A DNA stretch of 64,000 bases from Novipirellula artificiosorum (GCF_007860135.1 NZ_SJPV01000003.1:1-64000); one strand, 5' to 3'. Counted from the first letter of the stretch, positions 41,627 to 52,187 are shown. Notes: generated by a model not told the origin, from the sequence alone. Numbers and translations are program-made.

Positions 41627-42874
41627 CTAGGCAGATCGTCTTCCTTGGCCAAGATACTCGACCTGGTCTTGAGCTGACCCTTCCACTCGGTTGTCCGCTG
41701 TCAATGGGCTGTCTTCGGATTGGGATGACGTCTCTGATGTCGTCCCGGTCGCTCCCATCGCAATACCGGCAATCATCCAATAGAGAGCCTGAGTGGGGAT
41801 TAGGTTGAACGCTGCCTCGGATGCCGCGATCAACATGTAGATGGTAAGTGCGATTCGGCTTTGCACTTGAATCGGGCTTCGACCGCCGCGAAGAATCGGA
41901 ATGGCCCATATCAAAGTAATCAACAGCGATCCGCACCAACCAAATGTTAAATAGGCGGCTGCATAGAGGCTTTCGCTGGTCCAGGCGAGCTTTTGTGTCT
42001 TCATGCCGTGCAGGTTGTCTTCGAAATTCGAAACACGTCCACCTAGATTCGCATCCAACAAGAAAGCAATCGGTTCTCTGCCCATCATCCAGGAAACGCC
42101 AACAGCAATGGTAAACAGCACCAGCAGAAATGCTCCTGCATAAAAGATGTTTTTGGCCCTTCGCTGGACGATGGAATTGACCAATTCGTAGGCTGCCAAA
42201 CCGATCCAAACACTTCGTGAAAGAGAAAGGATGCAGATCGATCGGAACTGGAATCGTGAAGCTGCAGCACCAATCGCTGCGATCGGCCCCCAGATCAACA
42301 AGTTGACGCCAAGAATGTTCCCGTTGTTGTAGGTCGAGAACATCTTGATAAACGTGCCACGAAGATTATGACGCTCAGCTACAAGCGAGATGTCCCCACC
42401 CGTCGTTGTCAGGAAAGGGACTCCGATGATGATTCCCGTTGTGTTGTAGACAAAGAACGAGATGACGCCAAAGGTAAAGACGATGACCAATGAAATCCGT
42501 AACAGACGGAAGAATAGTGGCGTTCCTAAAATGTCAACGAAGAAATTGACACTGAGTATGGCAAAAATGGGTACGACGATCGTGCTGGCAACAATCGAAA
42601 CGAGGGCACCCTTCGAATGATACCCATACTTTGCGAAGGCAGCGAGTTCAACTGTCGCAAGCAAGAAGAACAGAATTCCCAATCCGGCCTCGTCCGCTCG
42701 AATGGATCTGCGTCCCGAGATCGCAATGCGGACCAGTTGGATTGTTGCAGAGAATCCTAACAGTAAGTAGCCGAACGTGATCGGAACATCACCTAGATAG
42801 ATACCCGCCTTTGGGAATCCAAAAAGACAAATGATCGTTACAACTGCGAATACGGATAGCAAAGACAATTTCAT
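41627..42874 (-). CDS. O-antigen polymerase/ligase family membrane protein (Wzy/WaaL-like)
   Basis: A 415-residue polytopic protein with about 11-12 hydrophobic segments, a long central extracytoplasmic loop and the region LSLSRSVWIGLAAYELV that matches the conserved motif of the O-antigen ligase/polymerase family. It lacks soluble catalytic domains. ATG 42874 overlaps the stop of the upstream glycosyltransferase (ATGA), which rules out the upstream in-frame start. A second, larger protein of the same family is encoded at 48363-51074; one may polymerise and the other ligate. Confidence 0.78.
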   Translation of the reverse strand: MKLSLLSVFAVVTIICLFGFPKAGIYLGDVPITFGYLLLGFSATIQLVRIAISGRRSIRADEAGLGILFFLLATVELAAFAKYGYHSKGALVSIVASTIVVPIFAILSVNFFVDILGTPLFFRLLRISLVIVFTFGVISFFVYNTTGIIIGVPFLTTTGGDISLVAERHNLRGTFIKMFSTYNNGNILGVNLLIWGPIAAIGAAASRFQFRSICILSLSRSVWIGLAAYELVNSIVQRRAKNIFYAGAFLLVLFTIAVGVSWMMGREPIAFLLDANLGGRVSNFEDNLHGMKTQKLAWTSESLYAAAYLTFGWCGSLLITLIWAIPILRGGRSPIQVQSRIALTIYMLIAASEAAFNLIPTQALYWMIAGIAMGATGTTSETSSQSEDSPLTADNRVEGSAQDQVEYLGQGRRSA

Positions 42875-44040
42875 TGTGCTCCGCTTGTAGAACCAATGGC
42901 GATTGGCGTCGTCCACGTCGGTTTTTCGCATTCATCGCTACTGACCGCTTGGGGTGCCACCGACAAGTTGAATTTTGCAAGCGATTTTGCCAATCGCTGT
43001 CGAAAGATCTGGGCTGAAAACGTCTCCGCATTTTCTCGACAGTCACGTGCGGCGATTGTTTCAGGACGTAATTCTTCGAGCGTCGACATCAGCGATTCAG
43101 GATTCTGGGTATCAAAGAAAACACCGGTGCGACCTTCAAGCACCGTTTCCAATGCGCCGCCTGCTCGATACGCGACGACAGGGCATCCCGCGGCTTGCGC
43201 TTCAACGGGTGTAATGCCAAAGTCTTCGATTCCTGGAAAGATAAACGCGGCGGCAGTTTCAAAGTGTTCCTTCAGCACCGGAAAAGGCTGACGTCCCAGG
43301 AATTGGATGTTCGGTTTCGCAAGCGTCTCCAGCTTTTTCCGTTCAGGGCCATCTCCAATGACAACCAAACGCTGGCCGAGTTCGTTAAATGCCTTGATGG
43401 CAATGTCGATTCGCTTGTAGGAGACCAATTCCGAGATCACTAAGCTAAACGATTCTCGCTCTCGAGTAGGACAAAAGTCGTCAACGGCGACCGGAGGATG
43501 GATGACTTCTGCGTCGCGATCGTAGTACTTGCGAATTCGGTCGGCCACAAACTGCGAATTCGCAATGAAATGGGTGACACGTTGTGCCGCCTCCCAATCG
43601 AATCGACGCAGCATCGGTGCAACTCGGTCCAATGCAAATCGTGCTGCGAAGGATGTTCTCTTGTATTCCGCACCGAGTTCCCAAAGATACCGAGGGGGTG
43701 AATGGCAATAGCAAATATGCGTCGCGTTTTTTGGTATCGAGAGTCCTTTGATCATTGATGCGTCACTACTGATCAATGCGTCCACGTGATCGTGCACACG
43801 AAGCATTTTGATCGCAAGGGGATGCAGTGGAAGCAGGTGACGATGAGCGCGTGATGCATAGGGAAGAAGGTTTAAGGGGCTCTCGTGGATAGGATGACCG
43901 GCGAGACCGGGGATATGTACCTGAAGGTTGCGAACCAGCGTATAGATATCGCTCTGAGGAAAAAGTGATGCGATCTGCTCTAATACCTTTTCGCCTCCCC
44001 GGTAGCTTGCCAACCAATGATGTGCGAGTGCGACATTCAT
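42871..44040 (-). CDS. Glycosyltransferase family 4 protein
   Basis: A 389-residue enzyme. MNVALAHHWLASYRGGEKVLEQIASLFP is a well-known N-terminus in GT4 mannosyl/glucosyl transferases of O-antigen loci (WbaZ-like). Donor domain: SFSLVISELVSYKRIDIAIKAF, VVIGDGPERKKLE and GIEDFGITPVEAQAAGCPVVAY with the catalytic Glu pair. The gene is 1 bp from the sugar-transferase stop upstream and overlaps the polymerase downstream, so it is translationally coupled on both sides. Confidence 0.9.
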   Translation of the reverse strand: MNVALAHHWLASYRGGEKVLEQIASLFPQSDIYTLVRNLQVHIPGLAGHPIHESPLNLLPYASRAHRHLLPLHPLAIKMLRVHDHVDALISSDASMIKGLSIPKNATHICYCHSPPRYLWELGAEYKRTSFAARFALDRVAPMLRRFDWEAAQRVTHFIANSQFVADRIRKYYDRDAEVIHPPVAVDDFCPTRERESFSLVISELVSYKRIDIAIKAFNELGQRLVVIGDGPERKKLETLAKPNIQFLGRQPFPVLKEHFETAAAFIFPGIEDFGITPVEAQAAGCPVVAYRAGGALETVLEGRTGVFFDTQNPESLMSTLEELRPETIAARDCRENAETFSAQIFRQRLAKSLAKFNLSVAPQAVSSDECEKPTWTTPIAIGSTSGAQ

Positions 44041-44041
44041 C

Positions 44042-45607
44042 TCAATAGGCTCCTCGTTTGCTGAGTACGGCTGCGGGCGTTCGCAAGAGGATCCAGGCGT
44101 CTAGCCATGGAGACCAATTGACGGCATAGTGATGAACAAGGAAAATCCGAGTGGTAAACGAGGTGTCATTGCGTCCAGAAACTTGCCACAAACCAGTAAT
44201 TCCTGGCCACATTTGGGTGTATTCATAGTAGCTCGATTTGTAGCGGACAATTTCCTCGGCCGGAACCGGGCGAGGCCCGACTAAGCTCATCTCCCCCGTC
44301 AGTACGTTCCATAGCTGTGGCAATTCGTCCAGACTCCATCGCCGCATGATCGAACCGATGCCGGGAATGATTCGGGGGTCATTTTTCAATTTGTGATCCA
44401 CGATCCATTTTGCTTTGGCAATTGGATCGGTCTCGAGTCGTTGCTGTAAAACCTTGTCGGCATCCGGAATCATTGAGCGAAACTTCCACATGCGGAATGT
44501 TTTTCCGTGTTGCCCAGCACGGACACTACCATAGAAAATGGGGCCGGGTGAGAGAATCCGAATCGCTAGAGCGATCAACGTCATGGGGATTGCCAACACC
44601 ACAAGCATTGGAATGCAAATGGTCAAGTCAATGATTCGTTTGACCAGGCGTGGGGTAAATCGCAGGAAGGGTGTCGTTTGACCATGGGTCACGACTCCCG
44701 GTAATCCGCTGGTGTCAACCGTTGCATCATCGACTGGTAACGTATTCAACCAAACAATTCGAGGGAACTGAAAAAGAAGTCGATCTGGATATGCATACGT
44801 TTGTCGGGGTGAGACCAGGCAAGCCACGGGCGCGAGCGTCTGCCTCCCAATCAGGGCGGCGTCGTCGTTGTGTCCAAGCGGACCATAGGCAATGCTCTCG
44901 CCATTCTCGTTTTCGTGCAACTCCGAAGTGAAACCAATCGGCTTGTATCCAGGTACACCGCGTCGCTTAAGTAACTGCATTGCGCGTGTGCAGTCCTGTT
45001 GCGTGCCAACCAACAATAATCGCATTCCCCACCACTTGGTCGGGGCAAGGATTCGGCGGGTAAGGGTGCGACACATTGGGATCAGTACGATAATACAAAG
45101 TCCCGCGAAGACAAAAATAGAAAACTCGATTCTCGGCAATTGTCCCAAGACGATATTGATGGAAGAGAGGCAAATGAGATTGATAAACGTTGATCGGACC
45201 AAGCCACGAATTTCGGTTACAGGACTAAGCCCGGCGCCGGGGTAGAGCTGATGCAGCGAGAACAAAACAGACTGAAGTAGCAAGAATACCGGTATTTGAT
45301 TCCATATCCCTGGGTTAAAGGGGTGTCCTTGATGCCAGTTGGCTAGGAAGCAGGCGAAGATTAGGCAGAAAGTACTTGTGCTAATGTCCACAAGAAAGAC
45401 CGGAGTCCCCGTCAGCAAGGACTGGAATGTGTACGCCGCACGCAGCATGCGACTGGGCTGGATTGCGGTATGCTCGGCAACAATCGATTCAAGATCGGGG
45501 TCAGCGTCTTCAGCAAGCGATGGCTCGAGAGTCGAGACACCGGACGAAAGAGACAACCGTTTCCGTTGCTCAGTAACGTCAATCGTTGGGGGAGGTCTTT
45601 GTATCAC
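44042..45607 (-). CDS. Undecaprenyl-phosphate sugar phosphotransferase (WbaP/ExoY-type)
   Basis: A 521-residue protein. The N-terminal part has about five membrane segments and a soluble central part; residues from about 330 are the bacterial sugar transferase domain: [54 protein letters not shown] and GPRPVPAEE, then [16 protein letters not shown]. It transfers the first sugar phosphate to the lipid carrier and starts repeat-unit synthesis. Start is GTG 45607 without visible ribosome-binding site; an in-frame ATG at 45451 would remove about 50 variable residues. Confidence 0.9.
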   Translation of the reverse strand: MIQRPPPTIDVTEQRKRLSLSSGVSTLEPSLAEDADPDLESIVAEHTAIQPSRMLRAAYTFQSLLTGTPVFLVDISTSTFCLIFACFLANWHQGHPFNPGIWNQIPVFLLLQSVLFSLHQLYPGAGLSPVTEIRGLVRSTFINLICLSSINIVLGQLPRIEFSIFVFAGLCIIVLIPMCRTLTRRILAPTKWWGMRLLLVGTQQDCTRAMQLLKRRGVPGYKPIGFTSELHENENGESIAYGPLGHNDDAALIGRQTLAPVACLVSPRQTYAYPDRLLFQFPRIVWLNTLPVDDATVDTSGLPGVVTHGQTTPFLRFTPRLVKRIIDLTICIPMLVVLAIPMTLIALAIRILSPGPIFYGSVRAGQHGKTFRMWKFRSMIPDADKVLQQRLETDPIAKAKWIVDHKLKNDPRIIPGIGSIMRRWSLDELPQLWNVLTGEMSLVGPRPVPAEEIVRYKSSYYEYTQMWPGITGLWQVSGRNDTSFTTRIFLVHHYAVNWSPWLDAWILLRTPAAVLSKRGAY

Positions 45608-45788
45608 TGAATTGTCGTACTTTTATGTGGGGTGCCCTTCTAAACAATCAAACTTGACTGCGCCTTCTCTAAACTTGCGGATTGGTGCTCATCTGCTGAT
45701 GCGGCAGATCTTGCCGCATTTTCGGTGACTCTCTGTTTTGCTCGACACCTTTCGCCCAGAAAAAGACAGCCTGATCCTTTGAGCGTTG

Positions 45789-48173
45789 CTAGACAGGAGC
45801 GTTGACTCGATGCGTCAGTTTTTGTTTAGGAATGATTTCGGATACCGGCAGCTCTTGGGCTGCATATTGGCGGTGATATTGTCCTATGTACCCGTACTCT
45901 TCTTGGCGGTAGTCGCCGTAGCCATAAGTTGCTTTTGCGTTATTGCTGACACCATTCACGACGATTGCGAGCGGTTGGATATTAATTTCTCGCAATATCC
46001 GACCTGCGCGTTCGACCGCTCTACGTCCGTTTTTGCAAACACGAACGGTCAGGATGACTCCGTCCACGAGAGGCGCGACAATTGCGGGATCCGCAACAGC
46101 CAACACAGGTGGTGCGTCGATGAGGACGATGTCGTATTCCTTGCGAGCCGCTTGAATTAACAGACTCATCTTGTTCGACTGAAGCAGTTCAGCCGGTACC
46201 GATGTTTCAGTGCCGTGTGGCATGATGTCCAGATTCTCGACCGAGCTGTGAGTGACCGATTGGGCCAAACTGCATTGGCCATTCAAGACATCCGCTAGTC
46301 CGGGTTGACCTTCCAATCCGAACAACCCTGCTACAACGGGGCGCCGTAAGTCCGAGTCGATGAGAAGGACGCGTTTGCCCGTCTGGGCGAACGAAATTGC
46401 CAGGTTTGCGATCGTGGTTGATTTACCATCGCCCGGGTGCGGGCTGGACATCATCAAAACCTGTGTGCCTTGTCCACGAGACTTGATCATCAGCGAAGTT
46501 CGGGCCACGCGGTATACCTCAGCTTCCGCCGAACGTGGGCAATGCTCGGTTACCAACGACGGTGCCAGCGGCGTCTCGCCTGGTGCGGGCATTGGCAGTT
46601 TGCGAAAATCGAATTTTGGCACGTGGGCGATTGCGGGTGCATTGAGTGCACGCTCAAGATCCTCAACGTCACGAAAAGTCGTATCGAGTATTTCTGACGT
46701 TAACGCCGATGCACTACCGAGGAACAGTCCCAACATCGCGCCGACAACTATCGCGATCGGTAAGCTGGGCCACGATGGGACGGTTGCGGCCTCGGGGCTC
46801 GCGAGCAGGTCGGTGGAAAACCCAGCGTAAGAACCGGCCAAATTCAGTTCCTGCAATCGGCGAATGACCTCGTCGTAGCGAGCTTGGGCGCGAACGAGTA
46901 TCGCCTTCTTTGCGCTGCCCTCGAGAAATGCGTTTTCCACTTTCTTAGCTTCTATTAACTCCTGGTCGCTTGTTTCAACCAATACCTTTTCTCGGATTTC
47001 GTATTCCGCAACATCATTCGTGAGTAGTCGGGTATAGGTACTCAACATGCCTTTCGGGTCGAGTTTGTTCTCGTTAGCCTGAGTTTCTGCGGGCGCATTC
47101 TGTTCAATGAACTGCTTGATGACCTGGATCTCTTGCCGGGTTGATTCAACCAGTGGATGGTTTGCACCGTAGACATCGACCATGGTGCGTTCTTTCTGTA
47201 ACAGGTCGAGCAGTCGGTTGTACTGAGCTCTTGCCGCTTCGGCCCGCAGCGGTTGATCTGCTTGAAACGCAACGGATTGGGTTTCGCCACGAGTCATGTC
47301 AAGAAACAGTTTCAGTCGTGTGACTTCCTTTTGACTAAGCAGTGCGAGCTTATCAAGATCGTCAACACCCGACTCCTTGCTTTGATCCGCATAGGAGCTG
47401 ATGACAATCAACCGTGATTTCGCTTCGGCTAGCGACGAACGCACTTCGGCCAGTTCTTTCTCCAACTGGTCAAGTCGGTTTTTGTGAAGGTCACGAACCT
47501 GATCTCCTTCAAGCAGCACGGGCACGTTCTTTATGAACTCGCGGTATTCGATATCCGCTAATTCCAGTTCTTTCTTATTATCATTTTGTGCCTTTTCGAT
47601 GAGGTTTGCAGCTTCTCGACTGGTGTTTTTTGAGTGCGATTCGACGTAGTCTTCGTAGGAAGCGAAGACGGCTGCCAGGATCGTAGCCGCATCATCCGGG
47701 TTGGGGTCGCGGTAGGTGGCCGATAGTACCATGGCGTTTTCGGCCGATCCCTCACCGCCACGTCCTACTTCCATTTGCTCGACGATATAATCAATTGGAC
47801 TGCCACCATCTGCGAGAACCGTACCGATCGAAGCAATTTTCTTTAGGTTGGCAGTCTCAATCGCGTTAGCGATGTTCTTACGACTTAGAAACAAACGCAT
47901 GTGGGTAGCGAGCAAGTCTTCGTGGATCGTATCGCCACTTGCTTGAGCATTACTCATTGTCCCACTATTCGCCATTTCGCTTGATCGCTGGCCCACGAGT
48001 ATTTCAATGCGCGACTCATACATGGGAGTCGTCGAGTAGAAATACAGGAGCCCGATCGCGATGCCGACACAAATGCCGATCAAAAGATGGTGCCATCGCC
48101 TCCGAAATAATCCAATGAAATCGAGTTCAATGGACTGATTGCCGACAGCCTGTTCGGAAGATTGGGGACGCAT
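45789..48173 (-). CDS. Wzc-like chain-length regulator and BY-type tyrosine kinase
   Basis: A 794-residue inner-membrane protein. The N-terminal Wzz domain has a first membrane segment (HHLLIGICVGIAIGLLYFYS) and long coiled-coil regions (about 190-440); a second membrane segment follows (LPIAIVVGAMLGLFLGSASAL). The kinase domain has Walker A SSPHPGDGKST, Walker A' LLIDSDLRRP and Walker B YDIVLIDAPP. The C-terminus is Tyr-rich (YGYGDYRQEEYGY and more), the expected autophosphorylation cluster. ATG 48173 was preferred to TTG 48221. Governs polymer length with the Wzy-type proteins. The LMW phosphatase domain at 21156-22295 could be a partner, but it is unlinked. Confidence 0.93.
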   Translation of the reverse strand: MRPQSSEQAVGNQSIELDFIGLFRRRWHHLLIGICVGIAIGLLYFYSTTPMYESRIEILVGQRSSEMANSGTMSNAQASGDTIHEDLLATHMRLFLSRKNIANAIETANLKKIASIGTVLADGGSPIDYIVEQMEVGRGGEGSAENAMVLSATYRDPNPDDAATILAAVFASYEDYVESHSKNTSREAANLIEKAQNDNKKELELADIEYREFIKNVPVLLEGDQVRDLHKNRLDQLEKELAEVRSSLAEAKSRLIVISSYADQSKESGVDDLDKLALLSQKEVTRLKLFLDMTRGETQSVAFQADQPLRAEAARAQYNRLLDLLQKERTMVDVYGANHPLVESTRQEIQVIKQFIEQNAPAETQANENKLDPKGMLSTYTRLLTNDVAEYEIREKVLVETSDQELIEAKKVENAFLEGSAKKAILVRAQARYDEVIRRLQELNLAGSYAGFSTDLLASPEAATVPSWPSLPIAIVVGAMLGLFLGSASALTSEILDTTFRDVEDLERALNAPAIAHVPKFDFRKLPMPAPGETPLAPSLVTEHCPRSAEAEVYRVARTSLMIKSRGQGTQVLMMSSPHPGDGKSTTIANLAISFAQTGKRVLLIDSDLRRPVVAGLFGLEGQPGLADVLNGQCSLAQSVTHSSVENLDIMPHGTETSVPAELLQSNKMSLLIQAARKEYDIVLIDAPPVLAVADPAIVAPLVDGVILTVRVCKNGRRAVERAGRILREINIQPLAIVVNGVSNNAKATYGYGDYRQEEYGYIGQYHRQYAAQELPVSEIIPKQKLTHRVNAPV

Positions 48174-48362
48174 AGAGAACTCAGCAAGAAAACGGCGATC
48201 GATCGGGAAGGTGAGTTTCAATTCTGCACGAGAAAACGGCAGTGGATTGACTCAGGTTAGGTTTCGACCGATCCGCTCAGGCGCTATTGCCTTCCTTAGA
48301 TTTTCTTGCTTGGGATAGTTGTCCGCTTTGTGACTTCTTTAGCGTTTCTCAGAATGATCAGC

Positions 48363-51074
48363 TTATTGCTGTTTCGTGATGCCCATTCGAGCTGCATCGG
48401 TCAAGCGGTCAAATCGATTCTCTTGAGGGTGCAGCTTGCGCCCCAGGATGGCTTGGTCAACGGCTTCTTGGTACCGTCCAAGCGACAGCAGTGTTTCTGT
48501 GTAGCGAATGCGATATTTTGCGAGTCGAGGTTTTGCTGCGACGGCCTTTTTCCAATAGTTCGCCGCGCTCGGTTTATCGGAAAGTGCTTCAGAGAATTGA
48601 GCGAGTACCGAGTAGCGCAAGTCGTCCGGAACCTCTGACGCGTGATTCAATTGGTCAATCAGCTGATGAGCCAAATCGGGATCGATCAATGAGTCGGGAT
48701 CTGCTGATGGACCGTCTGTGCCATCCAGCGACATGGTCGGTTGTGCCAGACGTATCAATAAATCGGGTCGTGTCGGTAGTGCGAGTTCCTGTGCGATCTG
48801 GATAGGCGTAAGTCGCGTTTGTGCAAGTTTAAAAATTGTTTCAAGGTGGCGGTGATCGATGGACAGGGACCGAGTCCATTGGTCCACCATCCGTACGTCG
48901 TCACGTTCGATGTAGGCGACGAATCCGTTGCGAAATAGTTTGTCCACATCATTGTTCGATAGACGAGCCGAACGATCCAGCCATGAATTCATTTGCATGC
49001 CGGTGATCGAAGCGATCGTTGTCGCTCGAAAATGTATCGTGGGACGCAGCGGATTGAGTTCAAGTGATTGTCGTAAGTCCTTCATCGTTGCAACCAAAGG
49101 TTCACGCAATCGCTTAACCGAAACGAATTCGTTTAACAAGGCTGCCCGATAGGCCTCGGGAACTGCTGCAATGAAATTGAGGATATTGAGCGGTTCCGTT
49201 GCATTCCAATCGATTGGCTGGTCACGCTGTGTCGCTTCATCCACCAAGTTGCAGCGATACTGCAGAATGCGCCACGCCGCTCGCCGCTCGTACAGCAGGG
49301 CGCTATACGGGTTTGCAGCGATGGCTTGGTCGAGTCGTTGCAATACGTCCTCGGTTGACTCCGGGCGTGCCGAGTCTTCAAGTTCTGTGATTTTGGTTTC
49401 ATCAGTCACGCTGCGGGTCAACACTTGATCCGTACCGATTAGCACTGCCCACATCAAACATGCCGCGCTCGCGATCGTCCATGAATATCGTCCTCGCCAG
49501 CGAATCAGGTGGGATTTGAACTGAGCAAATCCGGTGGTCGACGTTGAATGCTCGTGGGGTCGTTTCACGAGAGAGTGGCTGCTTGCCGCGCGATGGCTCA
49601 TCAATTCCCCGGCAACGACACTGACCAAAATCGCGTAAAGAAAGAGATTGGATGGGATCGTCAGCACAAAGTCAGCAAGGCTCTGGACGGTCGCGAAACA
49701 AAAGATCGCGATGCCGAATAAAGCCCACGCAACGGTATTGCCTGATCGCTCACTGCGTAATGCTCCGAAACAGGTTTTCACAAACCAAAACATCAAGATC
49801 GCTAATAGCGAGAGGCCAATGATTCCAGATTCGGTCACGATCTCTAAAAATTGGTTATGAGCCTCGCGGTACCATGTTGGGTGAGTCTGATCTTGAAATG
49901 GCAGCGTTGCGTAGCCATAGGTTCCAAGACCTGATCCGCTCGGAAAGTGAGCCTTCGCCGTCTGTAACCCGTCCTTCCAATGCTCCCAACGAGAATCTGT
50001 CGAAATCACGTCCAAGGACAAGTCGCTCACTCGTTGTTGGACCGAATCGTTCACGTCCTGAGCAATCCAGCTTATGGTCAAAAAACAAACGGGTACTGCA
50101 ACTGCTATCGAGATCATCTTTTTGGAAACGGATGGGCGATGAGCCATCGCAATAATCACACAAGAGACCAAAGCGGCTGCCCAGGCTCCGCGAGAGAGGG
50201 AGACGCCAATTCCTGTCACGATGACGGTAAAGCACAAAATGAGGGTTACTCGATAAGGAGTCAGCCAAGATTCCGATCGTGTGTATCGGTAGTGAGAACG
50301 CGTCGTGACTCTCTTTAACGCAAGGAGTAGAACCGCAGCCGCTGCTCCTGGCAAAATCGCAGCAGCCCCCGCATTCTTGTAGACAAAACTTGAAAAAGGC
50401 AAACTAGATACTTGGTGTTCCATGCCGGGTAGGATGTCAACGCTGCCGCCTGCCCGTTGAAGGATTCCCCACATCGAAAGTAGCGTGCAATTTGCGACCA
50501 AGGCCCACAGGAGCACGCGACGGCTTTGCGACGTTTGGAACAACCGCCAAGTAAGAAATGCGTAGGCGAGGCCAATGAGAAACGGCACTAATGCGCGCCG
50601 CGACTCATCGAGTGCGACCGTGGCCCGCGGAACGATCTCGGGAAGCACAGCATCGGATAAGCGGCTAATCGCACTCGAAAGCTCTGCCGCGGCGGGAGCA
50701 ACAAATGTCTCATGCGCATCGATCGGCCCGTGAAAAAACAGGCTACCGCCCCACGGAATCGGCATCATCTGAATGGCTGCGTAAAGAATCCACGCCAGTG
50801 AGACATAAAAGAGCACGCGCGGTATGGGGGTAACGTCACTGTTCTTGGGCTGGGCGATCAGGCTGATGAAGAGTGCTAAGCCAAGAGCAACCGACAGATG
50901 CAGTAGCGTATCGGATTGCATCGCACCATTTCGCCATGCCGCATAAGCCAATGACCCGAGTACAATCGCACGAGCAAACTGTACCAAGCAAAAACACGCC
51001 AAAGAGTCGCTACCCGATTCGGCCTTGGAAACTTGCGCCTTCACCGATCGTGATGGCTCCTCTACCCGTAGCAT
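48363..51074 (-). CDS. O-antigen ligase family protein with C-terminal TPR-like region
   Basis: A 903-residue protein with about 11-12 membrane segments in the first ~520 residues. SLSRGAWAAALVSCVI, then LGTYGYATLPFQDQTHPTWYREAHNQFLEIVTESGIIGL are hallmark motifs of the O-antigen ligase/polymerase family with the catalytic His loop. The remaining ~380 residues are helical repeats (AANPYSALLYERRAAWRIL, PSAANYWKKAVAAKPRLAKYRIRY), TPR-like. It is first in the minus-strand half of the cluster. A palindrome 40 bp upstream of ATG 51074 may be its operator. Confidence 0.85.
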   Translation of the reverse strand: MLRVEEPSRSVKAQVSKAESGSDSLACFCLVQFARAIVLGSLAYAAWRNGAMQSDTLLHLSVALGLALFISLIAQPKNSDVTPIPRVLFYVSLAWILYAAIQMMPIPWGGSLFFHGPIDAHETFVAPAAAELSSAISRLSDAVLPEIVPRATVALDESRRALVPFLIGLAYAFLTWRLFQTSQSRRVLLWALVANCTLLSMWGILQRAGGSVDILPGMEHQVSSLPFSSFVYKNAGAAAILPGAAAAVLLLALKRVTTRSHYRYTRSESWLTPYRVTLILCFTVIVTGIGVSLSRGAWAAALVSCVIIAMAHRPSVSKKMISIAVAVPVCFLTISWIAQDVNDSVQQRVSDLSLDVISTDSRWEHWKDGLQTAKAHFPSGSGLGTYGYATLPFQDQTHPTWYREAHNQFLEIVTESGIIGLSLLAILMFWFVKTCFGALRSERSGNTVAWALFGIAIFCFATVQSLADFVLTIPSNLFLYAILVSVVAGELMSHRAASSHSLVKRPHEHSTSTTGFAQFKSHLIRWRGRYSWTIASAACLMWAVLIGTDQVLTRSVTDETKITELEDSARPESTEDVLQRLDQAIAANPYSALLYERRAAWRILQYRCNLVDEATQRDQPIDWNATEPLNILNFIAAVPEAYRAALLNEFVSVKRLREPLVATMKDLRQSLELNPLRPTIHFRATTIASITGMQMNSWLDRSARLSNNDVDKLFRNGFVAYIERDDVRMVDQWTRSLSIDHRHLETIFKLAQTRLTPIQIAQELALPTRPDLLIRLAQPTMSLDGTDGPSADPDSLIDPDLAHQLIDQLNHASEVPDDLRYSVLAQFSEALSDKPSAANYWKKAVAAKPRLAKYRIRYTETLLSLGRYQEAVDQAILGRKLHPQENRFDRLTDAARMGITKQQ

Positions 51075-51113
51075 CCATTGGACTCCATATTATCTTATCA
51101 ACCATCAAACGAA

Positions 51114-51141
51114 CCTATTGAATTGCACTCAGTTCAATAGG
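51114..51141. promoter_or_regulatory. Perfect palindrome upstream of the polysaccharide operon
   Basis: CCTATTGAA and TTCAATAGG are separated by 10 bases, 40 bp upstream of the O-antigen ligase start. There is no T-run, so it looks like a dimeric regulator site rather than a terminator. No regulator is identified. Confidence 0.5.
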
Positions 51142-51302
51142 TGATTAGCCCGTCAACAGTCAAAGAGCAATAGCAACCCCATCGATCCACGTCACCGCCG
51201 TGCGAATCGATCTTGCTAGCATTTCGGAAATCCGTTCGCGAAGTCGATGCCGCCCCGTGAAATCTCGACGGGGCGTCATCGTCTGCGCTGAAATCCAACG
51301 CA

Positions 51303-52187
51303 TTAGCTGCGTCCGAGGATCTTTTTGAGACCAGCCAGGGACAGCGCCGTGCATTCCATTGGGGATTTGCCGTCGGGATAGCGTTCTTGTTCGACCGTGT
51401 ACCACTCGGTGTCGCCGACTTCCAGGCAAGCCTCGAAAATCGGTTCCCATTTGACGGTGTCTTGGCCCAAAATCGCCTTGCCTTGGCCGTCAACCACCGT
51501 CGGTTTGCAGTGGATGACTTGGCTGCGTCCCGGGTATTGGCGAATCATCTTGACGGGATCGACGTGCGCGGCGGTCGTCCATCCGACATCTTGTTGCAGA
51601 ACGACGTCCTTGACGGTTCGCTCGGCAAACAACTCCCAATAGGTCTTGTCACCCTCTTTCTCGAACTCGTGAGTATGGTTGTGGTAGCCGCATTTCATGC
51701 CGTGTGGCTTCAGATTCTCAGCGGCCACGTTGAAGATCTCGGCCAATTCCTTGCTGCCATCGGGTTTGCTAAAGCGTCCATCACCGGGCACGACCAAGTA
51801 CTTGCAGCCGATCGCTTGGTGAAAATCGATCGTCTGGGTCAATGCGTCGCCTATCAGCGTGGCGGTGCCGATGTGCGTCGCAGCGACCTTCAACCCCAGC
51901 TGATCCAAACGTTTCTTTAACGCGTCCGCCTTGCCGCTGTAGCTGTGGTAACCAGCGAACTCAACCGCATCGAACCCCGTTTCAGCGCACCAAGCGAGTG
52001 CGGCGTCAAAATCCTTGGCACAATCATCGCGGATCGAGTAGAGCTGGAGCGCGATGCCGGGTTCCGCGACCGATTCTGCGGCTGTGGCAAAACGTTGACC
52101 AATCGCCATGCCTGCTGCACAGGCGACGCTGGCTTGCAGCAGATGGCGGCGATTCAGACTTGGCTTGGAGGAGGTTCTCATCTTCAT
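51303..52187 (-). CDS. Tat-exported sugar phosphate isomerase/epimerase (xylose-isomerase-like TIM barrel)
   Basis: A 294-residue protein with a twin-arginine signal (NRRHLLQASVACAAGMAIG). The mature part matches the AP-endonuclease-2/xylose-isomerase-like TIM barrel: IALQLYSIRDDCAKDFDAAL, GFDAVEFAGYHS, KCGYHNHTHEFEK (metal-ligand His/Glu), LQQDVGWTTAAHVDP and EWYTVEQERYP. Such exported members are abundant in planctomycetes and may process sugars. ATG 52187 is chosen because the Tat signal starts there; the ORF continues 52 codons upstream without sense. Confidence 0.88.
   Translation of the reverse strand: MKMRTSSKPSLNRRHLLQASVACAAGMAIGQRFATAAESVAEPGIALQLYSIRDDCAKDFDAALAWCAETGFDAVEFAGYHSYSGKADALKKRLDQLGLKVAATHIGTATLIGDALTQTIDFHQAIGCKYLVVPGDGRFSKPDGSKELAEIFNVAAENLKPHGMKCGYHNHTHEFEKEGDKTYWELFAERTVKDVVLQQDVGWTTAAHVDPVKMIRQYPGRSQVIHCKPTVVDGQGKAILGQDTVKWEPIFEACLEVGDTEWYTVEQERYPDGKSPMECTALSLAGLKKILGRS

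Noticed and set aside
45699..45719. Hairpin ATGCGGCA-GATCT-TGCCGCAT as terminator of the autokinase gene
   Set aside because: The T-run is on the wrong side for the minus-strand genes, and the downstream gene appears to belong to the same operon.
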